Assembly (NCBI GenBank): GCA_027487675.1
Contig: JAIYDD010000189.1
Location: 1 to 64,000, forward strand
Origin: Acetobacteraceae bacterium
GTDB taxonomy: Bacteria; Pseudomonadota; Alphaproteobacteria; Acetobacterales; Acetobacteraceae
Reading direction: 5' to 3'
DNA length: 64,000 nucleotides
A program made the position numbers and the translations under genes. The stretch's first letter is position 1, and the number at the start of each line of letters is the position of its first letter. Below are positions 16,337-24,258 of the stretch, one piece after another. The notes below the pieces were generated by a model. The model saw only the letters and a program-made list of their open reading frames with translations, did not search any database and had not been told where the DNA came from.

Positions 16337-17085
16337 TACGGCTTGCGCACCAGCACCCAGAGCGCGCGCACCTGCTTGCGGCCGGGATTGGCCACGCGGT
16401 GCGGCTCGCTCGAGTGGTAGGCGACGAGGTCGCCGGCGGCGAGCCGGTGCACCTCCCCGTTCACCGTCACCTCGAGCCCGTTGTCGAGCGCGATGCCGAA
16501 TTCGTAGCCGTCGTGCACCAGCGGATGCGGCGCGCTCGCGCTGCCGGGGCTGTACTCGTCGATGACGATCTCGATGCCGCGCAGCCGGTCGGCCTTCAGG
16601 ATCCGGTGCTGCACGCCGTCCGCCGTGGTGATGGCCGGCCGGCTCGCGAAGCGGGAGACGGGGTCGGCCGGGCTCGCCTCCACCGGGCCGAGCAGGTCGC
16701 TCATCTCGACGCCGAGCACCGAGCAGATCGCCACCAGCGTGCCGATCGACGGGCCCGTCCGGCCGCGTTCCAGCAGGCTGAGCATGGAGGGCGAGAGCCC
16801 GGTCCGCTCCGCCACGGCGCTCAGCGTCAGGCCCTTGGCGATGCGCAGCGCGCGCAGCCGCGCGCCGATCGCCGCGATCGTCTCGCTGGTCGCGGCGCGG
16901 CATTCCTTCCGCCACTGGCGCGTCGGGCTGCCCGGGCGCTTCGCGGGCTCCTTGGGTGCGATCCGCTTCGCCTTCGCTGCCCGTGCGGCCGTCTTCGCCG
17001 CCTTGGGCGAGGCCTTGGCCGCGCCTGCCTTCGGCATGCTCGCCTTGCGCCGTTCCAGCATGTCCTTCCCCGGCTTGTCGCCCAT
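16336..17085 (-). CDS. XRE-family transcriptional regulator with C-terminal cupin domain
   Basis: 249 aa from the ATG at 17085. An N-terminal Lys/Ala/Pro-rich segment (about 60 residues with KAGAAKASPKAAKTAARAAK) resembles histone-H1-like tails and may add nonspecific DNA binding. Next comes an XRE helix-turn-helix (LRALRIAKGLTLSAVAERTG onward). The last 90 residues form a cupin with HDGYEFGIAL and EPHRV that should bind a small effector. Regulators of this build (PuuR and SutR types) control amine, amino acid or sulfur catabolism. The gene sits inside the catabolic cluster and is the best candidate to bind the shared 15-bp motif. Upstream in-frame starts (17172, 17238) would lengthen the tail. 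Confidence 0.88.
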   Translation of the reverse strand: MGDKPGKDMLERRKASMPKAGAAKASPKAAKTAARAAKAKRIAPKEPAKRPGSPTRQWRKECRAATSETIAAIGARLRALRIAKGLTLSAVAERTGLSPSMLSLLERGRTGPSIGTLVAICSVLGVEMSDLLGPVEASPADPVSRFASRPAITTADGVQHRILKADRLRGIEIVIDEYSPGSASAPHPLVHDGYEFGIALDNGLEVTVNGEVHRLAAGDLVAYHSSEPHRVANPGRKQVRALWVLVRKP

Positions 17086-17221
17086 GTCCGTTCCAGGTCC
17101 GCGCGGCGCAGCCCGGATCCGATCCGCCCGCGCGGAGACCGCCCGGGGCGGGGCCGGTCGATTCGTGGTCATGCGCCGCAACGCGCCGGTGGAAGCATGG
17201 CGGCGCCGCCGCGTCGATCCC

Positions 17222-17833
17222 TCAGCCCGCCCAGCCATGCGGCTCCCCGCGCAGCCAGGCGCGGCCCGCGGCGTACAGCGCCTGCACCTTCGGCCCGCGC
17301 AGCAGGGGCATGTCCGTCTTCACCGTGAAGCCCGCCTTGGTCTGCACATAGGCGAGGTGGCGGTACTCCTCCGGGAAGCGCGCGAGCAGCGCGGCATCCA
17401 GCGGCACCGGCGTGCCGGGAACCAGCGGGTCGAGCCGGTCCTTCTCGAAGATCGGCTGGCGCAGCACGATGGCCCAGCGGCCGTCGCGCTCCTCGACGAA
17501 GTCGTAGAAGCGACCGGTGCAGGCCACGTCCACCACCACGCCATCCAGCGCGGCGCGCTGGTTGATGGTCATCTTGGTCTGCGCGATGGCCCGGCGGCCG
17601 GTGAGTTCCACTGAAGTCCCGCCGAGGAAGTGCAGGATCACGATGCCGCGGTCGAAGGCCGCCATCGAGGCGCGGACGAACTCCTCCGCCGGCGCCTGGC
17701 ACCAGGTGGCGCACATGCGGCCATCCTCGTGCCAGCAGGTGCGGAAGCGGTCCCAGTCGCCGGCATCGCGCCAGACGGCCCAGTTGTTGACCAGCTCGAC
17801 CACCGCGAGCCGGCGCAGCGCATCAGCGTCCAA
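17222..17833 (-). CDS. SnoaL/NTF2-like protein
   Basis: 203 aa with an alpha+beta barrel pattern typical of SnoaL-like/NTF2 proteins: an N-terminal helix, then VVELVNNWAVWRDAGDWDR and FRTCWHEDG, common to the small subunits and isomerase-like members. Such proteins act as ring-hydroxylating dioxygenase beta subunits, cyclases, dehydratases or stand-alone binding proteins. No catalytic set can be named here. TTG at 17833 is preferred because it gives the usual start MDADALRRLAV. A TTG at 17884 would add 17 residues. It is divergent from the ACMSD-like gene, with copy 3 of the shared motif between them. Confidence 0.75.
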   Translation of the reverse strand: MDADALRRLAVVELVNNWAVWRDAGDWDRFRTCWHEDGRMCATWCQAPAEEFVRASMAAFDRGIVILHFLGGTSVELTGRRAIAQTKMTINQRAALDGVVVDVACTGRFYDFVEERDGRWAIVLRQPIFEKDRLDPLVPGTPVPLDAALLARFPEEYRHLAYVQTKAGFTVKTDMPLLRGPKVQALYAAGRAWLRGEPHGWAG

Positions 17834-17916
17834 AGGAGCGGTCCCCGAGCCGCGGGCGGGCCCCGCCCGGCAGGTGATGAGCAATCGCCGGCAGCATCCG
17901 ACACCGGGCCGGCGAT

Positions 17917-17931
17917 TTCAACCCCACTCAA
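17917..17931 (+). promoter_or_regulatory. Copy 3 of shared 15-bp motif
   Basis: TTCAACCCCACTCAA matches all positions of TTYAACCCCAYTYAA. It lies between the divergent SnoaL-like gene (start 17833) and the amidohydrolase gene (start 18105), so one operator could serve both. Confidence 0.5.
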
Positions 17932-18104
17932 TCGCGCGCCGGCCCCGGCGATCGGCGCCCGGCGCGCGATGCCTGATGCGCGCGCGCGGATCGCGCGGCC
18001 GCCCGCGCTTGACACGCGCCCCGCCGCGATCGGAACATCCCGCAGCAGCAGGCGATCGCCCGGCCGGGCCCGCTTCCTGCTTCCCGGGAGAGAAGCGTCA
18101 GGCA

Positions 18105-19172
18105 ATGAGCGACGTCAGCAACCACTACGGCGCCACCGCCGCGCGCCGTCACGGCAGGCCGGGCAGGCAGGTGCGGCCGCAGAGCATCACCATCGACATC
18201 CATTCCCACGTGATGATCCCGGAGGCTGCGGCCTTCGCGAACCCGCATGTGGACCTCAGCCGCATCCCGCTCGCGCATTTCGCGACGCCGGACACCAAGG
18301 CGCTGAACCGCAAGCAGGACGCCGACCGCACGCCGGTCTTCACCACGATCGAGCCGCGGCTGCGCGAGCTGGACGAGGCGGCGATCGACCTGCAGGTCAT
18401 CAAGCCGCCGCCGGGCCAGTGCTACTTCACGCTGCCGATCGACCTGGCGGTGACCGCGACGCGGATGGTCAATGACGGCCTCGCGGCCTATGCCGCGAAG
18501 CGTCCGGACCGCTTCGTGGCGCTCGGCACCGTGCCGCTTCAGGACGGGCAGGAAGCGGCCAAGGAACTGGCGCGCTGCATGACCGGGCTCGGCATGAAGG
18601 GCGTGCAGATCCTGACCAACGTGGACGGCAGGGAACTCTCCGACCCGGCCTTCGCGCCGTTCTGGGCGAAGGCGGAGGAACTCGGCGCGCTCGTCGTCAT
18701 CCACCCGAACGGCTTCACCCATGCCGAGCGGCTGTCGCGCTTCTACTTCAACAACGTCGTCGGCAACCCGCTGGAGACGACGATCGCGCTGCACTACCTG
18801 ATCTTCGACGGCGTGCTGGAACGCCACCCCGACCTGAAGATCCTGGCCGTGCATGGCGGCGGCTACCTGCCCGCCTATTCGGGCCGCATCGACCATGCCT
18901 GGGGCGCGCGGTCGGACGTGCGCGGCAGCCTGCCGAAGCCGCCGGGCGAGTACCTGCGGAAGGTCTATTTCGACACGGTCGTCTTCACCCCGCACCAGCT
19001 GGAATACCTGGTCAAGGTGTTCGGCGTGGAGAAGATCGTGATGGGCACGGACTATCCGTTCGACATGGCGGATTCCGACCCGGTCGGCCACATCGCCTCG
19101 GTCGAGGGCTTCGACGACACCACCCGCGCCCGCCTGGCGGGGCTGAACGCCAAGGCGCTGCTCGGGCTGTAG
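18105..19172 (+). CDS. Amidohydrolase of the ACMSD (aminocarboxymuconate-semialdehyde decarboxylase) family
   Basis: 355 aa metal-dependent TIM barrel. The first metal motif is DIHSH (His33, His35), followed by a His in VIHPNGF, a His in AVHGGGYLPAYSGRIDHAW and the Asp of GTDYPFDM, a complete set for an Amidohydro_2 enzyme. Family members decarboxylate or hydrate ring-cleavage products such as ACMS, gamma-resorcylate and OMA, so a late step in aromatic or heterocycle breakdown is likely. The ATG at 18105 follows GGGAGAGAAG. Much longer in-frame extensions run antisense to the SnoaL-like gene and are rejected. Confidence 0.9.
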   Translation: MSDVSNHYGATAARRHGRPGRQVRPQSITIDIHSHVMIPEAAAFANPHVDLSRIPLAHFATPDTKALNRKQDADRTPVFTTIEPRLRELDEAAIDLQVIKPPPGQCYFTLPIDLAVTATRMVNDGLAAYAAKRPDRFVALGTVPLQDGQEAAKELARCMTGLGMKGVQILTNVDGRELSDPAFAPFWAKAEELGALVVIHPNGFTHAERLSRFYFNNVVGNPLETTIALHYLIFDGVLERHPDLKILAVHGGGYLPAYSGRIDHAWGARSDVRGSLPKPPGEYLRKVYFDTVVFTPHQLEYLVKVFGVEKIVMGTDYPFDMADSDPVGHIASVEGFDDTTRARLAGLNAKALLGL

Positions 19173-19196
19173 GCCGCGTGCCGTCGCATCGGCGGC

Positions 19197-19271
19197 GGCG
19201 TTCCGGCGCCGCAGGAGCGTCGGCGTTCCGGCGCCGCATCAGCGTCGGCGTTTCAGCGCCGCATCAGCATT
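19197..19271 (+). repeat. Three tandem 25-bp GC-rich repeats
   Basis: Units at 19197, 19222 and 19247 share the core GGCGTTCCGGCGCCGC, the third with two changes, followed by a 9-bp linker ending in GCGTC or similar. They lie downstream of the ACMSD-like gene and may help end its transcript. They are unrelated in sequence to the other arrays in the window. Confidence 0.7.
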
Positions 19272-19385
19272 CATGATTGGTGGCGGCCTCCCGGTGCCAC
19301 CTAGGCTTTCGCGGCCGGCGTCCCGCGCGCATCCTTCGGGCCTGCGCGCCGGCCTTCAACGAGAACGATCCAGGGAGGAGTTCGG

Positions 19386-20390
19386 ATGCAGAGGACCCGT
19401 TTCACCCCGCCCGCCGCGGGACCGACGCGGCGGACGCTGCTGGCCGGCGCCGGCATCGGCCTGCTCGGGCCCGGCCTCGCCGCGCCGGCGCTGGCGCAGC
19501 CGCGCTGGCCGGAACGCCCGATCGAGATGATCGTCGGCTGGACCGCGGGCGGCGGCACCGACATCATGGCGCGTGCCTATGCGCGCTTCCTCGAGCAGCG
19601 GATCGGCGGCTCCGTCGTGGTGCAGAACCGCCCCGGGGCGGGCAGCGAGATCGGCGCCGCCGCCGTCGCCCGCGCGCGCCCCGACGGCCACACGCTGATG
19701 GCCGTCACCATGCCGGTCTTCGTCACCATCCCGATCGAGCGCAACGCGCAGTACCGGGTGGACCAGTTCGCGCCCATCGGCCTGATCGCCACCGACCCCA
19801 ACACGATCACCGTCGCCGACGCCAGCCCCTGGCGCAGCCTGCAGGAGGTCATCGAGCAGGCGCGGCGCGAGCCGGAGCGGCTCAACTACGCCTCGCCCGG
19901 CATCGGCACGGACGACCACCTGAACCTGGTGCTGCTGCAGCAGGCCACCGGGACGCGCTTCACCAACGTCACCTTCAACGGCACGCCGCAGATGCGCACC
20001 GCGCTGCTCGGCCGGCAGGTGGACATGGCGGGGATGAATGTCGGCGAGGTGGCGGCGACGCCGGACGGGCTGCGCATGCTGGCCCATTCCGGTGAACGCC
20101 GCTCGCGCTTCGCGCCCAACACGCCGACCTACAAGGAGCTCGGCATCGAGGTCGACATGTCCTCCGAACGCGGCATCGCCGCGCCGGCGGGCACGCCGCC
20201 CTACATCCTGCAGCGACTGCGGGAGGCGACGGTCTCGGTCGCCCAGGATGCCGAGTTCATCAAGCAGATGGAGGCGCTCTACACCGAGATGCGCTTCCTC
20301 CCCGGCGAGGCCTGGGGCGAGGAGCTGCGCGCCCGCCAGGCGCGCTTCGAGGCGCTGTGGCGGCGCACGCCCTGGCGAGATCCCGCCTGA
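19386..20390 (+). CDS. Tripartite tricarboxylate transporter receptor (Bug/TctC family)
   Basis: 334 aa periplasmic solute receptor. A twin-Arg-like leader (PTRRTLLAGAGIGLLGPG) with cleavage after APALAQ precedes the mature start WPERPIEMIVGWTAGGGTD, a hallmark of Bug proteins. The following AGAGSEIGA and DGHTLM segments are also typical. GGGAGGAG precedes the ATG by about 6 nt. No TctA or TctB membrane partner is in the window, so it is an orphan receptor, as is common for this family. It probably binds a carboxylate linked to the catabolic cluster, and lacks the shared motif upstream. Confidence 0.92.
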   Translation: MQRTRFTPPAAGPTRRTLLAGAGIGLLGPGLAAPALAQPRWPERPIEMIVGWTAGGGTDIMARAYARFLEQRIGGSVVVQNRPGAGSEIGAAAVARARPDGHTLMAVTMPVFVTIPIERNAQYRVDQFAPIGLIATDPNTITVADASPWRSLQEVIEQARREPERLNYASPGIGTDDHLNLVLLQQATGTRFTNVTFNGTPQMRTALLGRQVDMAGMNVGEVAATPDGLRMLAHSGERRSRFAPNTPTYKELGIEVDMSSERGIAAPAGTPPYILQRLREATVSVAQDAEFIKQMEALYTEMRFLPGEAWGEELRARQARFEALWRRTPWRDPA

Positions 20391-20417
20391 GGCGCCGCGC
20401 GCGGCCGCCCCGCGCAT

Positions 20418-20444
20418 CGGCCCGGCGCGGCGCGCGCCGGGCCG
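20418..20444. terminator. Hairpin between convergent TctC and RTX genes
   Basis: A 12-bp perfect GC stem (20418-20429 with 20433-20444) and a 3-nt loop lie in the 75-bp gap between the two convergent stops. It is a likely shared terminator without a T-run. Confidence 0.6.
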
Positions 20445-20465
20445 GTCGCGACCGGCGGCTTCCCG

Positions 20466-21731
20466 CTACATCACCCAGTCGCCGAGCCCGGTGAAGCCGT
20501 GCGGCAGCGTGCCGAAGCGGTCGCCGGGGAACTGGCCGAATTCCAGCGTGTCGAAGGCGCCGATCACCACGTCGTCGCGCAGCAGGATCTCGTTGCGGTC
20601 CAGCCGCACGCCGAGCACGGTGATGCTGCCCAGCTGGTCGCCGCCGAACGGCCCGCCTTCCTGCGCGCGCAGCGTGATGACCGTGTCGGTCACGCCGGGC
20701 CGCCGCAGCACGTGCTCGAAGGACGCGATCTCGATGCGGTGGCCGAAGATCTCGATGCGGTCGATGCCGCGCTCGAAGTTGACGATGCGGTCGTGGCCGA
20801 TGCCGTCCACCCAGTGGTCGTGCGGCCGCGCCGTCTCGGTCAGCACGCCGGCCCAGTCGATGGCGCCGCCCGCGCCCTGCCATTTCTCCGCGAATTCGGG
20901 CCGCGTGTTCACCAGCAGCTCGAAGCGGAAGACGTCGGCATCGCGGAACCGGCCGCCGTTGAGGTTGTCGTTGCCCGACAGCGTCATGCCGTCGAACACC
21001 CGCGGCGTGCCGGGCGCGGAGGCGATGACCGGCTCGCCGGCATCCGAGCGGCTGAGCAGGAAATCCTCGCCCTTGCAGCCCAGCAGCGTGTCGTTGCCGT
21101 TGCCGCCGGTCAGCAGGTCGTTGCCGTAGCCGCCGAGGCCGAGGTCGTGGCCGTCGCCGCCCCACAGGATGTCCTGCCCCGAGCCGCCCGACATCAGGTC
21201 GTCGCCGCCGGCCGGGCACAGCACGTCGTCGCCGGCATTGCCGTAGAGCTCGTCATTGCCCGTGCCGGTGCGCGCCGTGTCCGCGCCGTCGCCGCCATGC
21301 ACGGAATCGTCGCCGGCGCCGCCCCAGACGAAATCATGGCCCCTGCCGCCGAACACCAGGTCATGGCCGTCGCCGGCTTCCAGCAGGTCGTTGCCGGCGC
21401 CGCCGTCCAGCGTGTCGTTCCCCGCCTCGCCGCGCAGCGTGTCCTGGTGGCCGCCGCCGTCGACGCGGTCATGGCCCGCGCCGCCGGACAGCAGGTCGTG
21501 GCCCGTGCCGCCGGACAGCGAGTCGTCGCCCTCGCCGCCGCCGAGCCCGTCATTGCCGTCGTCGCCGCGGATCGTGTCGTTGCCGGCGCCGCCCGACAGC
21601 ACGTCATGGCCCGCGCCGCCCCACATCACGTCGTGGCCCGTGCCGCCCGCCTCGGTTTCCTGGCCCGCCGAGCCCTGCAGCGTGTCGCCGAACTGGCCGC
21701 GCAGCCAGCGCGGCAGAGTGGTCGCAGACAT
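20466..21731 (-). CDS. RTX calcium-binding repeat protein
   Basis: 421 aa. After about 25 residues come roughly 18-20 nonapeptide repeats of the hemolysin type (GGxGxDxxx, such as GGAGNDTIR and GGDGHDLGL) up to about residue 245, which bind calcium as a parallel beta-roll. The C-terminal 175 residues hold DADVFRFE and DRIVNFERGIDRIEI segments seen in exported RTX proteins near their secretion signal. The ATG at 21731 has AGGAG 7 nt upstream. Secretion should need a type I system, and none is encoded in this window. The function (S-layer, adhesin or enzyme-like) is unknown. Confidence 0.88.
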   Translation of the reverse strand: MSATTLPRWLRGQFGDTLQGSAGQETEAGGTGHDVMWGGAGHDVLSGGAGNDTIRGDDGNDGLGGGEGDDSLSGGTGHDLLSGGAGHDRVDGGGHQDTLRGEAGNDTLDGGAGNDLLEAGDGHDLVFGGRGHDFVWGGAGDDSVHGGDGADTARTGTGNDELYGNAGDDVLCPAGGDDLMSGGSGQDILWGGDGHDLGLGGYGNDLLTGGNGNDTLLGCKGEDFLLSRSDAGEPVIASAPGTPRVFDGMTLSGNDNLNGGRFRDADVFRFELLVNTRPEFAEKWQGAGGAIDWAGVLTETARPHDHWVDGIGHDRIVNFERGIDRIEIFGHRIEIASFEHVLRRPGVTDTVITLRAQEGGPFGGDQLGSITVLGVRLDRNEILLRDDVVIGAFDTLEFGQFPGDRFGTLPHGFTGLGDWVM

Positions 21732-21920
21732 GTGCATTCTCCTGCCCCGGAGAGCCGCACCGTCCTGGCTGCTGGCGAACCCGGCCCTGTCTCGATATCC
21801 GGGGCATCCGGCCCCGCTGGTCACGGGATACGGGACGCGGGTTAAGGCGGGCCTAAGCGGCTCGCTTGACCGCCGCGCGACGGCGGGGGAGACAGCGCGC
21901 CGGATGGAGCGAAGGCGGGC

Positions 21921-22775
21921 ATGCGCGGACCGGTCCTGATGCTGGCCGGGATCGGGCTGTTCGGCCTGCTCGACGCCTCCTCCAAGCTGCTCGCCGAGGG
22001 CTATTCGGTCTGGCAGGTGCTGCTGGTCCGCTTCGCGACCATCCTGGCGGGCTTCGCGCTGCTGCGGCTGGCCTGGCCGGGCTGGGGCGGCAGCCTGCGC
22101 ACGCGCCGGCCCGGGCTGCACCTGCTGCGCAGCGTCGCCGCGCTGGGCAGCGCGGCCTTCTTCTTCCTGGCCTTCACGCACCTGCCGCTGATCGAGGGCT
22201 ACCTGGTGTTCTTCACCTCGCCCTTCCTGGTGCTGGCCATGTCGGCGCTGGCGCTGCGGGAGAGGCCGCCGCGCGCCGCCTGGGGGTGGGTGGCGCTGGG
22301 CTTCGGCGGCGTTGCGATCGGGCTGGCGCCGGGGCTGCTGGACGGCATCGGCGGCGCGGCGGTGGGCTATCTCTGGGCCTTCCTCGGCACGCTCTGCTAC
22401 GCGACGGTGTTCACGCTGAACCGCGGGCTGCGGGATGAGCCGGGCATCGCCGGCGCGCTGGTCTGGCCGGCGGTGCTGGGGCTGGCCGTGATGCTGCCGA
22501 TGGGGCTGTGGCACTGGCGCGCGCCGGATGCGCTGGCACTCGCCCAGATGGTCTTCAACGGCGTCGCCGTGGGGATGGCGACGGCGGCGATCGCGGAGGC
22601 CTTCCGCCATGCCTCCGCCGCGCGGCTGGCGCCCTATGGCTATACGGGCATGGTCTGGAGCCTCACCTACGACCTGCTGATCTGGGGCCATGCGCCCGGC
22701 GCGGCGATGCTGGCCGGCGCGGCGGTGGTGGTGGTGGCCTGCGTGATGAGCGAGCGGCGGGCGGGGCGGGCCTGA
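21921..22775 (+). CDS. EamA/DMT-family transporter
   Basis: 284 aa with about ten hydrophobic segments in two EamA repeats. The N-terminal half opens MLAGIGLFGLLDASSKLLAEG and contains LLRSVAALGSAAFFFLAF, typical of drug/metabolite exporters of the RarD/YcxC kind. It sits in the inner membrane and probably effluxes metabolites. The ends converge with the DUF952 gene, separated by only 4 nt. Confidence 0.88.
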   Translation: MRGPVLMLAGIGLFGLLDASSKLLAEGYSVWQVLLVRFATILAGFALLRLAWPGWGGSLRTRRPGLHLLRSVAALGSAAFFFLAFTHLPLIEGYLVFFTSPFLVLAMSALALRERPPRAAWGWVALGFGGVAIGLAPGLLDGIGGAAVGYLWAFLGTLCYATVFTLNRGLRDEPGIAGALVWPAVLGLAVMLPMGLWHWRAPDALALAQMVFNGVAVGMATAAIAEAFRHASAARLAPYGYTGMVWSLTYDLLIWGHAPGAAMLAGAAVVVVACVMSERRAGRA

Positions 22776-22779
22776 TCCG

Positions 22780-23136
22780 TCACGGGATGCCTTCGGGGAA
22801 GTCGTGCGTGCCGTCCGCGCGCAGCGTCAGCCGCGTGGCCGACAGCACGGCCGAGACCGGCAGCGCGCCGTAGAGATGCGGGAACAGGCCGGGGCGGCTG
22901 CCGCCCGACGCCGGTTCGAAGCGCAGCGCCGCGCCGAGCCGCGCGACATCGGCCTCCACCAGCCACAGGTCGGGCTCGCCGCGGCGGTGCTTGGCGGCGC
23001 TGGCGCGGAGCTGCGCGGCGGTGGAGAAATGCAGGAAGCCGTCGCGCGCATCGTCGGCGCTGCCGCGGTATTCGCCGCGCGCTTCCGCGGTCCGCCAGTC
23101 GGCGCCGCGGACCAGGGTGTAGACGCTGCGTTCCAT
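22780..23136 (-). CDS. DUF952 domain protein
   Basis: 118 aa matching DUF952 over its whole length: YTLVRGADWRTAEARGEY, then DGFLHFSTAAQL, and a C-terminal FPHLYGALPVSAV. The family has an ADP-ribosyltransferase-like fold, but its biochemical role is not established. It lies just outside the phage module, 27 bp past the endolysin stop on the same strand. Confidence 0.88.
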   Translation of the reverse strand: MERSVYTLVRGADWRTAEARGEYRGSADDARDGFLHFSTAAQLRASAAKHRRGEPDLWLVEADVARLGAALRFEPASGGSRPGLFPHLYGALPVSAVLSATRLTLRADGTHDFPEGIP

Positions 23137-23163
23137 CGCCGTGCTCCTGCTGCGGCGACGGTT

Positions 23164-23610
23164 TCAGTCCAGCAGGCGGTAGAAGACAAGCCCGCCGATC
23201 TCGGCGGTGGCGACGCGGCCGATCGCCCAGCGCGGCAGCGCATCGGCCGGGTGGTAGTGCGTGGCGCCGCCGGTCGGGTCGGGCAGCGCGCCGGCGGCGG
23301 CGCGCTGCGCCACGCGGCGGCAGACCGCCAGCGCCGCGTCGCCCGCCGCGTCCATCTCCGCGATGGCGCGCCGGCGCGGGCTGGCGGGATGCCAGCAGCC
23401 GAACTGGAAGGGCGCGCGGCAGACGCCGGCGATGCCCTGGCCGAGGTGGCCCGGCCCCCCGGCGCCGGCGGCCAGGCGCACGCGCGTCATCACCACGCTC
23501 GCCACCGCTTCCATCGCGCGGGCGGTGCGGAAGCCGGCCTCGCCCCAGAGGGTGAGCGCCAGGATCTCCCGCGCATCGGCGGCGCGCGGGGCGTGCAGCG
23601 CCGCGCTCAT
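23164..23610 (-). CDS. Phage-type cell wall hydrolase (SleB/Hydrolase_2), endolysin
   Basis: 148 aa. The N-terminal part reads ILALTLWGEAGF...AMEAVASVVMTRV, the SleB/CwlJ signature with the catalytic-type Glu in WGEA. The later ATHYHPADALPRWA segment is also typical. It should cut peptidoglycan during release. It is the last gene of the podovirus-like module, overlapping the holin-like gene by 4 nt, the normal place of a lysis cassette. There is no signal peptide, so exit would need a holin. Confidence 0.88.
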   Translation of the reverse strand: MSAALHAPRAADAREILALTLWGEAGFRTARAMEAVASVVMTRVRLAAGAGGPGHLGQGIAGVCRAPFQFGCWHPASPRRRAIAEMDAAGDAALAVCRRVAQRAAAGALPDPTGGATHYHPADALPRWAIGRVATAEIGGLVFYRLLD

Positions 23611-23963
23611 CGGCCGCCCTCCGCGTCGCCGCGCGGGCCGAAGCCGATATGGCGCGGCCCCAGCGCCTGGGCGGAGACGGCGGCGGCGGCGGTGGCGGCG
23701 CTGCTGACCTCGTCGAGCTTCTCCTCGATGCGGACCAGGTGCAGCGACAGGCGCTGGTCCAGGTCGCGGATCAGCGACAGCGGCACATAGGTGCGCGCCA
23801 CCTCCAGCTTGAATTCCGCCAGGTCGTCGCGCGGCGACGCGGCGGGCGGGGCCGGGCGCTGCGCCAGGTCGCGGCGCAGCAGCTGCATCATCCAGATGAC
23901 GATGATGGCCAGCGGCGCATCCGCCAGCGCGGCGAGCAGTTGCGGGGGGAGTTCTGGAAGCAT
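23607..23963 (-). CDS. Small membrane protein, holin-like
   Basis: 118 aa with one membrane segment near the N terminus (ALADAPLAIIVIWMMQLLRR) followed by a charged helical region with a possible coiled coil (LIRDLDQRLSLHLVRIEEKLDEV). AAGGAG lies 8 nt before the ATG at 23963. Its place directly before the endolysin and after the terminase fits a T7 gp17.5-like holin or a spanin-like partner. The sequence alone does not prove pore formation. Confidence 0.7.
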   Translation of the reverse strand: MLPELPPQLLAALADAPLAIIVIWMMQLLRRDLAQRPAPPAASPRDDLAEFKLEVARTYVPLSLIRDLDQRLSLHLVRIEEKLDEVSSAATAAAAVSAQALGPRHIGFGPRGDAEGGR

Positions 23964-24030
23964 CGGTGACACTCCTTGAACGGGTGGCCCTGCGGCCCCC
24001 ATCTGCGGCGCCGAGGACAGCGACGACCGC

Positions 24031-24246
24031 ATGTGGAACGAGCCCTATCTGGAAACCTGCTGCCGGTCGGCGCTGCACCGGCTGACGCTGGTCTGTGCCG
24101 CGGGCCGGCCCGCCGGGCTGAAGGACGGGCCTTGCCTTGAGCGCCTGGCGGCCATGGGCCTGGCGCGGCTGCGCGGCGACGGGCGCTTCGAGATCACGCC
24201 GGCCGGCGAAGCGCGGCATGGCAGCGAGATCCTGAAGCTGCCCTGA
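24031..24246 (+). CDS. Small hypothetical protein, winged-helix-like, opposite strand in phage module
   Basis: 71 aa on the plus strand in the 295-bp gap between the terminase and holin-like genes, all of which run on the minus strand. The segment LERLAAMGLARLRGDGRFEITPAGEARH resembles the end of a winged-helix DNA-binding domain. No strong Shine-Dalgarno is visible (GAGGA about 13 nt upstream). It is a possible morphogenesis-independent regulator or a morphon-type gene added to the module. It may be spurious. Confidence 0.45.
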   Translation: MWNEPYLETCCRSALHRLTLVCAAGRPAGLKDGPCLERLAAMGLARLRGDGRFEITPAGEARHGSEILKLP

Positions 24247-24258
24247 CCGCGCCCGCGG

